Below, in pieces: positions 13,901 to 64,000 of a stretch of DNA of 64,000 bases. Each line of letters opens with the position of its first letter. Positions within the stretch are counted from its first letter, which is position 1. This DNA is from Lota lota (taxonomy: Eukaryota; Chordata; Actinopteri; Gadiformes; Lotidae). The stretch spans positions 6,522,333 to 6,586,332 of the forward strand of contig JACYXH010000429.1 of NCBI GenBank assembly GCA_026745465.1, read 5' to 3'. The translations under genes were made by a program, and so were the position numbers. The notes beneath the pieces are model-generated. The model had not been told where the DNA came from. It saw only the letters and a list, made by a program, of their open reading frames with translations, and did no database searches.

Positions 13901-14174
13901 ATCAATTTATAGCACATATTACTCTTTCGATCTTGGATGTGTGTGTGTATGTATGTGGTGTTTTAGGGTGTATATACAGTACAAGCAGCAGACCTATAGC
14001 TGAGCTCCAGGGTGCGATGTAAGGACACAGAGATCTTGCGTACTCACGCTGCAGAGTGTCCTGAAGCTGGGAGCCGGCCTGCAGCAGGCTGCGGTAGCTC
14101 TCCATCTCTCCTGGCCTCTCCTCTGGCTCTGGGTCGCTCTTCTCCTGCATCCAGGCCGGGCCCATTCCCCTCAT
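272..14174 (-). CDS. mcf2: mcf2 (DBL) Rho guanine-nucleotide exchange factor, N-terminal half (13 exons, cut by the window edge)
   Basis: About 567 residues are encoded here: a short leader, a CRAL-TRIO/Sec14 lipid-binding module (about residues 55-205) and a spectrin-like helical region (about 300-500). The catalytic DH and PH domains must lie past position 1. Diagnostic stretches are GNLHLVLVLRPTSF, SQEDFM, VVMLSSV, IVILHGH with ASHHYAL, and ADKHVRP, which fit MCF2 better than MCF2L. Family knowledge: DBL activates Rho and Cdc42, and loss of this N-terminal half relieves autoinhibition and makes it transforming. The longest form is taken to start at 14174, but in-frame ATGs at 14165, 14147 and 14105 are also possible. 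An internal first exon at 8467-8532 gives a shorter form. All exon phases agree. Confidence 0.93.
451..951. other. mcf2 intron 12
   Basis: AT-rich DNA with no recognisable element. Confidence 0.5.
952..1143 (-). CDS. mcf2: mcf2 exon 12
   Basis: It codes WCDDGAYLLANQLVERFQSK, then RDIERFLE and LEYEAVLTPQLQ, aligning with CCDEGECLLANQ and FQSKED of MCF2. Acceptor GTCCAG, donor GTCATC. Confidence 0.95.
1144..1618. other. mcf2 intron 11
   Basis: GT-rich degenerate repeats and a 24-base G run at 1425-1448. No exon seen. Confidence 0.5.
1619..1810 (-). CDS. mcf2: mcf2 exon 11
   Basis: It codes AQIVILHGHQLAASHHYALA and VQRCNELRH, nearly identical to human MCF2 (VILHGHKLAANHHYAL, QRCNELR). Acceptor CACTAG, donor GTACGC. 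Confidence 0.96.
1811..2417. other. mcf2 intron 10
   Basis: A CA-rich zone at about 1930-2010, then AT-rich DNA. Nothing else recognised. Confidence 0.5.
2418..2537 (-). CDS. mcf2: mcf2 exon 10
   Basis: A helical stretch with MEKSLQGLSSQEKDLSS and KELESLDSQAQ. It is more variable than its neighbours but in phase 0 at both edges (acceptor GTTAG, donor GTCAGT). Confidence 0.9.
2538..3136. other. mcf2 intron 9
   Basis: A retroposon tail remnant near 2830-2875 (ATGCTTTTATCCAAA type) and a CA-rich stretch at 3030-3115. Confidence 0.5.
3137..3251 (-). CDS. mcf2: mcf2 exon 9, start of spectrin-like region
   Basis: It codes LLAQLRDMESAFDGFFEKHH, then QLLRYEKSFQE; human MCF2 has LLTQVHDMETAFDGFWEKH. 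Acceptor GATCAG, donor GTATGA. Confidence 0.95.
3670..3785 (-). CDS. mcf2: mcf2 exon 8
   Basis: It codes EAIRSVSKEGRHLLSILESS, then WDTVQ. The donor is GCAAGA after CAGAG, a GC-AG intron: only this cut gives the conserved TVQRLLAQL when joined to exon 9. Confidence 0.9.
3918..4011. repeat. foldback with 19-base arms
   Basis: ATTGTGGAGTGTGTGTGGT and ACCACGCACACTCCACAAT are inverted with one mismatch; a smaller GAGTC/GACTC hairpin lies inside. In mcf2 intron 7, near exon 8. Confidence 0.7.
4135..4345 (-). mobile_element. tRNA-derived SINE, nearly full length
   Basis: On the minus strand: TAGTGGTTAGGGTG resembling an A box, GGTTTGATCCC resembling a B box, the body, and a tail with GATAAAAGCGTCT. 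It is the best copy of a family found several times here and serves as reference for the fragments. Confidence 0.7.
4920..5080 (+). mobile_element. SINE fragment, same family
   Basis: It shares the ATCCTTGAGCAAGATCCTGA and CCTACCTACTCCTTAATGAC blocks and a diverged tail. The 5' end is degraded. Confidence 0.55.
5551..5700 (-). CDS. mcf2: mcf2 exon 7
   Basis: It codes AIESFAVTVKDIAQMLQSFG, then TDLAETEL, conserved in both MCF2 and MCF2L, followed by a variable linker. Acceptor CCGCAG, donor GTATTG. Confidence 0.96.
5701..6772. other. mcf2 introns 5 and 6, with exon 6 between
   Basis: Apart from exon 6 (6021-6137) these introns are AT-rich with a short GTT run near 6226-6245. No element recognised. 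Confidence 0.5.
6021..6137 (-). CDS. mcf2: mcf2 exon 6
   Basis: It codes VVMLSSVTDLLRYIDENQLT, then EFGGTLDYCHSDWI, the end of the CRAL-TRIO module. Acceptor TGTAG, donor GTACAA. Confidence 0.96.
6773..6892 (-). CDS. mcf2: mcf2 exon 5
   Basis: It codes ASFPGNLHLVLVLRPTSFFQ and FSQEDFMLKMP. This is the most diagnostic MCF2 block; MCF2L has a different N-terminal half here. Acceptor CTCCAG, donor GTAAGG, phase 0. Confidence 0.96.
6900..7060 (+). mobile_element. SINE copy just upstream of mcf2 exon 5
   Basis: CTAGTGGTTAAGATG and GGGTTCGCATCCC mark A- and B-box-like parts, followed by CCTTGAGCAA and CCTTAATGACATG. It starts within about 10-15 bases of the exon 5 acceptor. Confidence 0.6.
7891..7928. 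repeat. AT microsatellite
   Basis: Pure TA run in the mcf2 intron containing the alternative first exon. Confidence 0.9.
8300..8760 (-). promoter_or_regulatory. GC- and CpG-rich region around the internal mcf2 first exon
   Basis: This stretch stands out from AT-rich introns by many CpG pairs and a CTG run around 8618-8640. It surrounds the 22-codon exon and is the likely promoter and 5' UTR of the short form. This is inference from composition and position. Confidence 0.4.
8467..8532 (-). CDS. mcf2: mcf2 alternative first exon (22 codons)
   Basis: ATG in a strong context (A at -3, G at +4) opens 22 codons ending RMPRIRRSP at a GTAAAA donor in phase 0, fitting exon 5 directly. Human MCF2 has a short form beginning MAEANPRRGKMRFRRNA joined at the same point (ASFPGN). 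The surrounding 8300-8760 is GC-rich, fitting an internal promoter. The product would lack most of the Sec14 module. Confidence 0.68.
8957..9047 (-). CDS. mcf2: mcf2 exon 4, CRAL-TRIO module
   Basis: It codes GVKFIIILDRRLDTWGSIK and ARIA; DRR and W are conserved in the family. Acceptor TTTTCAG, donor GTGAGC, phase 0 at the 3' edge, the same phase as the alternative first exon at 8467. Confidence 0.93.
9370..9484 (-). CDS. mcf2: mcf2 exon 3, CRAL-TRIO module
   Basis: It codes GGRGEDSSVIITLPE, then AFSDIP and VLTYLTLIP, a clear match to the Sec14 module of MCF2 and MCF2L (GGRGED, FSEIP, TYLTSIP). Acceptor GACAG, donor GTGTGT. Confidence 0.92.
9613..9681 (-). CDS. mcf2: mcf2 exon 2, start of CRAL-TRIO module
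   Basis: It codes VTVPVRLTEVVGYIEKQVAY and LS. It aligns with the mammalian stretch ending KKQFAFLSGGRG. Acceptor TTGCAG, donor GTGAGG; it was found through phase with its neighbours. Confidence 0.87.
9994..10130. repeat. imperfect tandem array with TTACAGTAG units
   Basis: About seven CATTACAGTAG-type units of 18-21 bases with variation. Confidence 0.7.
11300..11620 (+). mobile_element. SINE copy interrupted by a second, inverted SINE
   Basis: The head (GGGTGTTTCACTCTCAGACC, GGTTTGATCCCC) and tail (CATTGGATAAAAGATTCTG) of a plus-strand copy are separated by about 90 bases (11445-11525) that read as the head of a minus-strand copy. Confidence 0.5.
12992..13341. mobile_element. older relative of the same MITE, in mcf2 intron 1
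   Basis: It shares ACGTAAGAATCGC, TAACTTTTTCAATTA, TACACACTTTA, GGAGTAGAT and several GAATCGATTTTGAATCG blocks with 25136-25511, in the same order. The ends are too worn to define. Confidence 0.55.
14048..14174 (-). CDS. mcf2: mcf2 exon 1, long form
   Basis: About 42 codons ending SYRSLLQAGSQLQDTLQ at a strong GTGAGTACG donor, phase 1. The exact start is open: ATGs at 14174, 14165, 14147 and 14105 are all in frame. The frame remains open upstream through a C run coding polyproline, which I take as 5' UTR or intron rather than protein. Confidence 0.7.
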
Positions 14175-14266
14175 TACCCGTCCTGCTCTGCCTTCCTCCA
14201 CCACTGGACCAGCCTCTGCTAGCTCTAGCACACCAACAGGGGTGGCTGGTGGCTGGTGGTGGTGGT

Positions 14267-14311
<45 letters not shown>
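14267..14311. repeat. G run of 45 with TGG repeats, upstream of mcf2 start
   Basis: Pure G on the plus strand (C in the mcf2 transcript), flanked by GGT/TGG units. Such tracts vary in length and are often mis-assembled. Confidence 0.85.
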
Positions 14312-14312
<1 letters not shown>

Positions 14313-14447
14313 GGGGGAGGGGGGGGATGTAATACCTTGTCTAGTCTCACATCCTCCAGACAAGCCCCGCAGGCCTCAAGTAGCAGAACTGCAGAACATA
14401 TCGGTCCCAACTGCCTCTGTCAGTACCGAGACCCGGTGGGGCTGTTT

Positions 14448-14455
14448 TTATTTAT
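14448..14455 (-). promoter_or_regulatory. candidate TATA box for the long mcf2 transcript
   Basis: TATAAATA on the minus strand, about 280 bases before the longest candidate start codon. A transcription start near 14420 would follow. Weak evidence from motif alone. Confidence 0.4.
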
Positions 14456-15581
14456 ATTTAAGTCCCCCGCCTGCTGCATAGAGTCCCCCTTGGTTTGCAG
14501 GTATCTAATAATAGTCCAGAGGAAGAGCTGTCCTCCTCATAGAAGCAGAGCTCAGTGATTCTTCAGTCTGTCTCCTACAGGATACAACAGGAGGAGAAGG
14601 AGGAGGTGGAGGGGTCCGTTGATAGAGTCCTGTTGTGAGCCGCAGAGTCTTGTATACTTTAGTGAGCAGCAGCGGCAGGCCACTTGAAAACAAACACGGC
14701 TCCATCTGTCCACTGCTGCCTGCCTCTCTCCCTCGCCCCTCCCTCTTGCTCTCCCTCTTGCTCTCTCTCTCTCTCTCGTGCTCTGAGCTTTTGGTGCGTC
14801 AGCTCTGCACTGTGCTGGGCTCACCAATATCTCTGGATCTGAACCGCCGCCAAACCCCTCCAACACTCAGAACCTTTAGCTCACACTACAAACTCCGCTG
14901 CGGTTCCCGACCACTGGGTGACCCAAAACAAACCCGTACAGGACTATGTTTCCCCACCCTCCTCCTCCTGTTGCAAACTTGCTGGAAACTTCCCAAAACA
15001 GAGATATACAATACATTTATAAACAGAAATGTGCTGAGGAATATTTGAAAGCATCTGTTCTAAGTATCTAGAACTAACTGTCTATTGTTCTCTTGAGCAG
15101 TCTCAACTAACATTTTATCCTCCGGCCATTGCAACAACAACCCTATTTAAACAGAAAGTAAAATGAAAGGGTGCCATTGTGTAAATATTGGTATTGGATA
15201 GCTGCATATCTGCACTCTCCCACACAGGTCGGCCCACGACCGCTTTTGAATGGACCAAAAGTAATTGACAAAGGGACTACAGTAGACGGTAATACACATG
15301 TAACATGTATATTCTGATAACATCGCCAGGCAGACTTACTACGGAGTGACTTGGTGGGTGTTGTGGGGCTCTTAAACGCCAGCCAGTAAAACACCAGTGA
15401 ACTGAACTGAACAGAGCTGCTGATCCTTCTGAGCCTTTATGCCATCTCATTACTGCACAACATCTGGTTGGTGTGGCAAGGGCAACATGCACAACACACA
15501 AAAGCACCCACACCCACACGTGCACCCACCCACACCAAATAAAAACAAAGAAACCATGATATTATTTTCAAAACATTCTGC
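14456..15581. other. intergenic stretch between atp11c 3' end and mcf2 promoter
   Basis: No coding exon is supported. It has a pyrimidine-rich, CT-repeat zone at 14720-14780 and otherwise mixed sequence. Part may be mcf2 5' UTR or promoter. Confidence 0.5.
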
Positions 15582-15587
15582 TTTATT
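15582..15587 (-). terminator. polyadenylation signal AATAAA, distal atp11c end
   Basis: AATAAA on the minus strand about 700 bases after the candidate exon at 16279-16359 and 1.1 kb before the mcf2 TATA-like box. It is the last such signal before mcf2, so the likely distal limit of atp11c transcripts. Confidence 0.35.
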
Positions 15588-16278
15588 ACAGACATTCTGG
15601 TATTGAACATACTGGTCATAAAGAGGTACATTCAGCTTGAAGGCTGAGTGTGGAGGCTTAGGACCCAACAGGCCAGAGGGAAGGGGTTCCCCCGGTGTGA
15701 GGGGTGAAAGGGTAGAAAATTGACCAGTACACCCCCCCACCTCCCTCCCTCTTTCGCACATCCACCCACATTCTGAATTGACCCAGCCTTGCGTGCTTTC
15801 TTTGTTGTTGTTTTTTTGGACGTATCATTTTTAATTATAAAATAGTGGCTGAAAAAGGTTTGCATTAAAAGTTTTTTTTTTCATTTAGTCAAGCAAAAAC
15901 ATTAGAATCCAGGATTTGTTTCTTTGAAGCATTGAAAATATCATCTCTGGTATCTGGTTTAAAGGTTTGTTTGTCACCCAAGCAGGCAGGCAGGCAGCCC
16001 CCCCCCCCCACGCCCCTCTCTCTCTCAGTCGAGCCCCCAGCCCCAGCAACGGTGAGGTCTGGGGGGTCTGGCATGGTACGCCAAAGTAGAGGGTAATGTA
16101 ACCTCTCTGGACGCTAAACGCCACGTACAGTAGATCTCCTGTTAATGAGCTCTCCAAATAAATACAAAAAAACTCAACAGAAATTAGGTTCTTAAGAACC
16201 TTTTTTTTTTTTTACCCATTTAAGAACACAAATGAAAATGTGTAAAAAAAAGAAAAATAGTAAATCTTCCTCCATATA

Positions 16279-16359
16279 TTAAAAGTCCAAACCAGCATCA
16301 GAGAGGCTTGTTCTTGTTCTCATACTTGATCGCACGGGCCTGGATGGTACAGAGGCCTC
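16279..16359 (-). CDS. candidate fourth terminal exon of atp11c or end of an unidentified transcript
   Basis: A fair acceptor (TTTTGTACACAG) precedes a short open segment. In phase 0 it reads 26 residues with SVPSRPVRSSMRTRTS and a stop, which would join atp11c exon 28 directly. In another phase it reads a tidy 19-codon end with RAIKYENKNKPL. I cannot decide between them, nor exclude plain 3' UTR. Confidence 0.3.
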   Translation of the reverse strand, partial: EASVPSRPVRSSMRTRTSLSDAGLDF

Positions 16360-17066
16360 CTGTGTACAAAACAAGTCAAGATATGAAGTCACGGTGGTGT
16401 ATCCACGGAGAACCAGTGGTACGGGCGTGTTGGGTTCACGGTCAATTCAACACGCCATCGTCACCTCGTTGACATATCTCGGATCCGTCGAAAACTAACA
16501 TACAGATGGGTCAAAGGTCGAACGAGAGCATGGCACAACGTCAATAATCCATGAGAGAGGAGTTAGCTAGCTTGGGAGACATTAATAGTAACAATCAGTG
16601 ACACACGTTTGGGATAGTTCAGAGAACCGTGTATAGGGGGTGCTGTGGACTACTGAATGTAGAACATACCACACAGAGAGAGAAGGAAATCAAATAGACT
16701 CGGGCACAACAGTCTGGGTTGACAAACTCAACTGGCACAATGCTGATGCTTCTCCACAGTAAAAATATGCAACAAACCTAAAGTCAAATAATAAAAAATA
16801 TACGAATGTGAGTAAAATCAAGCTTAAATAAATATGACAAATAGATTCCATGCTTGAAAAGAAAACGAAAAAACAAACCATATAATATAATCTATAACAG
16901 TATATCTTAAAGTGATTCAAATCATGGCATGGTATGGAATGTACGAAGCGCTAAAGGTGACTAGTTGGGATGCAGGGAAGGGACAGAGAAGGTTAAGACG
17001 GTTTCCACTCACTCCCCCTTGCTCATTCTAACCTGTATATAGCTGTGGCTGAAGCTGAATGGCAGC

Positions 17067-17215
<149 letters not shown>

Positions 17216-18271
17216 CTCACAGTGGCATTCATTTTTGTATAGTACAATGACCTCGTGAAGAGCAGATAAGAAAGCTTGGTGACCCATCTCCAAGCTCCTG
17301 CTAATCCTTCCCGAGACAAACAGTGGCAAAACTACACAGCTAATGGACCGTACAAATATATACCTAATTTAGGCTTTTTAGTGCATGAGTGCATTTATTC
17401 ATGTATCGAGTGTGTGTGTGAGTGTGTGCATGCATGTGTGTGTATGGCCATTATGTACAAGCACAAGTTGGAATCCATCTATGTGATTTGATTCAGTGTG
17501 CTCGGGCAAGTCACATGACCCTCGGCGGTTAGTTTTGGCGGGAAACTCCACTGGCCTCCATAGTGCAGATTTTGGCAACCATACTATTTCTATGAGGTTC
17601 AAGTGATCTTGTCCACCACTGCCTACAACACAGCGTATGCAGCTTGTGACACTCAAATATACTCTCTATATACACACTTTTGTAACACACAACCATCGTA
17701 CATCACTCTGGCTAGCTAGAATAGAGGGCATTATACACATGCCTTTTGCATCACACGTCTTTATTTTTGGCTTTGAGCTTAAACTATCATAAATCTCTAA
17801 GGTATTTACAGTGCAGTAGATATATGAAATCATCTTGTCTAAAACTGGGACCTTTTCAATTAATTTCCGCTGAGATTGGAAGATTTAGGTCAAGCTCAAA
17901 GCACCAAACCGTTAGCGACGTTAGGAACCATGGCAGATCCACTGCCCTTTACTGAACCGTCTGTCTTACAGTACAGGAACGATGTTTCACCTGCAAAAAA
18001 CAACCACTGCTGGGGCTTTTGGAATGGAACAAAAATATACATGTAAATAGAGTGGATAGTGCATTAACCATAAAAGTGGAGGGAAAAAGCAAATCAACTT
18101 GCCAAAGTGGCGCTCTTATGTAATGGAACATGGTAGAAACCAAAATAAGGAATATCCATCCTTGCAGATCGTGACTGGAGCAACACTGGTTAGAACATGA
18201 GTAGTTCTAGTGAGGTTCTGTTGCTGCAGAGGAACCGTTGCTAGGGCTGCAGATCTTCTGAGAAGATGCAG

Positions 18272-18277
18272 TTTATT
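18272..18277 (-). terminator. polyadenylation signal AATAAA, for atp11c variant C
   Basis: AATAAA on the minus strand about 370 bases after the stop of terminal exon C. A further AATAAA lies at 17760-17765. Which one is used is not known from sequence. Confidence 0.4.
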
Positions 18278-18648
18278 TAAGCAATGAAAATAAAATAAAG
18301 GAAACTGAAGAAATGCATGCCCGTAATCTGAGTCGGTAGTCCGTCCATTTGGGGGGGGGGGGGCTATTGCGGCTTTGCAGGACATGCTGAGGGGGGAGAC
18401 GGAATGGAGGGAGGGCAGGGAGGGACGCAACACCAGCACGTCCAACCCCACCCACCACTAGATGCCATTAAACCATTAGAATGGTTTCTCTTTTACTTTA
18501 CTCTTGTTTCAGTCTCTCTTTAACATTTAACCTAACTCTTTTACGTCAGGCAAGATGGCGGACGGACTAGGGTCCTGACTGGAATGAAGTCCTGAAAGGT
18601 TCCTGTTGTTGGTGCGGTTCTTGTTCTTCTACTACTTCATGGCCCCCG

Positions 18649-62486
<43,838 letters not shown>

Positions 62487-64000
62487 CTTCTGGTTTCTTA
62501 TCTTCTGTGGACGACCGCTGCGATCTGGTGAACTCTTCTGTTTCAGCAGACACCTACAGGCTATGTGACGGCTCCCCCGTGGGATAACTTTACATGTACA
62601 TGAGTGAAGTTGCTGGTTCCTTGGCTATCTGGTTTCTACTCTAACGTGACGTCTAGCTATATGAGGCACCGCATCCAGGCTACATCGTTTCCATTTTGTT
62701 TGATTTCGATCTCTTCTGACCATTCGCATTCTCTCTCCCCGCCGAATTTTTTTTCCGCGTTGCGGTTGACGAGTCGCGCCGCTTCCCTATCTCAAGGCAG
62801 AAATATACCGAGACACTGTGTTCAACGCCCTGTTGCTGTCAGTCGTCAAAATCATTGGTCGCATCTTAAGTCGAATGCCCGCCGTCACCCGAACAGCGGC
62901 CAATAGACGAAAACTAACTTATGTTCGGAATCAATGCGCACAGGTAGCTCGTCCTCTCTGTCAAACAATGTTCACTCTATCAAGCTGCAGCCCTCAAGCT
63001 TTCCCACGGCCACAAGCTCCACCCGTCGAAGGTGCGGCGAGTTTTTCTCACAATGTATTATGGGTACTGTGGTCTTAATGTAAATCACAACTACAACCCC
63101 TGGATGTCTGCGCTCCGTCCACTGGATGTTTTAATAGGAAAACGGTGGAAGATAATATTGGAGGACTGCAAATAAATAACATATTTATAAAATAATGTAG
63201 GCGTTGACCTCATTGTTCACATTGATATTTTGGTCATTTTTAGTCTTGGTTCAGCAGCTACAAGAAACTTTATTTCCCCTGAAACTCTTGATGATCAATG
63301 ATGGTTCCACTTTATCGTGCTGGTTGACATTTGATGCAGCGACATATTGCAGCGACCCTGCAGGACTAACATGGGAGAGACTCTTGGGGAGTTCGGGGGG
63401 GGGGGGGGGGGGGGGGGGAGATGTTGCCCCTAGTTCAGCTGATAAGTCAGGTTCAGAAAAGGGGAGGGGGCTGAGAAGGGAACAGAGAGTTGGAGGGAAA
63501 ACGACGAGAGACAGAAAAAGGGGAAAGCCAAGAGAGAAACACTTCGAACGATACTGCCAGTTCTACCTAAAAAGCTAGTTTCGGCTACCAGCCTTTTTGT
63601 TGTTTTGGACACTCTTCCAACCGCGTTATTAGCCTGCATTTTAGGGTAACAAACCCGGTTCTCCGGTTAAACTTCAGCCACCGTTTCCTCATCATTCAGC
63701 TAGTTAGCAAGCCGTGCGGCGGAGCCGCGAGCGCTATAATATTACCATAGGCCTACTAAAACAAACAGGCCTAATAGTTCAATCTTTTTCATGTCGTCCT
63801 TTACAAATAAATACTTGACTGTGTATGTTGTTGGAATAGTTTGATATGGGCCTCTACGTTTCGATGCGTTTTTTTTTCATAGCAATAGGTGACTCGTTTA
63901 ACAATTTAAAATATTCCTTTCTCATATATCACACATTTCGCATATGACCGGGGAAAATATCCAGAGGGATACGAACAACATCGAACACAAGTGACTACGG
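62487..64000. other. atp11c 5' flank
   Basis: 5' UTR and promoter up to about 63100, then AT-rich DNA with a G run at 63396-63418. No second gene is supported on either strand. Confidence 0.5.
62850..63070 (-). promoter_or_regulatory. candidate atp11c promoter region
   Basis: CpG-rich DNA 350-600 bases upstream of the ATG. A CCAAT box on the minus strand lies at 62854-62858 and one on the plus strand at 62900-62904. At 63051-63066 the minus strand reads TACCCATAATACATTG, close to the ZNF143/Staf site often found at such promoters. No TATA box is evident. Confidence 0.4.

Larger units (their letters stand above)
9682..14047. other. mcf2 intron 1 (4.4 kb)
   Basis: Contains a tandem array near 9994-10130, SINE pieces at 11300-11620, a hAT-like MITE relative at 12992-13341, and AT-rich single-copy DNA. 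No exon was recognised. Confidence 0.6.

Noticed and set aside
13902..14363. 153-codon frame with polyproline
   Set aside because: Only its last part is mcf2 exon 1. The polyproline is the C run, and the frame beyond the GTGAGT donor is intron.

Overview
The window is vertebrate nuclear DNA, almost certainly from a teleost fish. It has GT-AG introns, very long CA/GT and CT microsatellites, poly-G/C runs, tRNA-derived SINEs of fish type and hAT-like MITEs. A gadiform or clupeiform fish would fit the repeat load, but nothing in the sequence proves this.

Two protein genes lie head to tail on the minus strand. The upstream gene is atp11c, a class VI P4-ATPase phospholipid flippase. It starts at 62486, and 28 constant coding exons give 1112 codons in one unbroken frame. 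These are followed by at least three mutually exclusive terminal exons (20832-20921, 19844-19939, 18649-18699) and a weaker fourth candidate near 16279-16359. About 4 kb below the first three terminal exons lies the 5' end of mcf2 (DBL), a Rho-family guanine-nucleotide exchange factor. Thirteen coding exons (14174 down to 272) cover its N-terminal CRAL-TRIO/Sec14 and spectrin-like part. The DH and PH domains lie beyond position 1. A separate first exon at 8467-8532 would make a short form lacking most of the Sec14 module. The order atp11c then mcf2 on one strand matches human Xq27, which supports ATP11C/MCF2 rather than ATP11A/MCF2L.

Layout: 1-14200 mcf2 exons and introns; 14200-16280 mcf2 promoter region, short intergenic gap and atp11c 3' end; 16280-20930 alternative 3' ends of atp11c; 20930-46120 atp11c exons 28 to 2; 46120-62460 the 16-kb first intron, rich in repeats and with no convincing gene; 62460-64000 first exon and promoter.

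The exon map was built by reading splice sites and checking that phase is kept across every junction. All joins keep frame. Two introns use GC-AG instead of GT-AG. I saw no RNA gene, CRISPR array or undescribed protein system. The most interesting signals concern RNA processing: complementary UG and CA repeats that enclose atp11c exon 28, CA repeats placed right at several donors, repeat-derived polypyrimidine tracts, and the set of alternative 5' and 3' exons.
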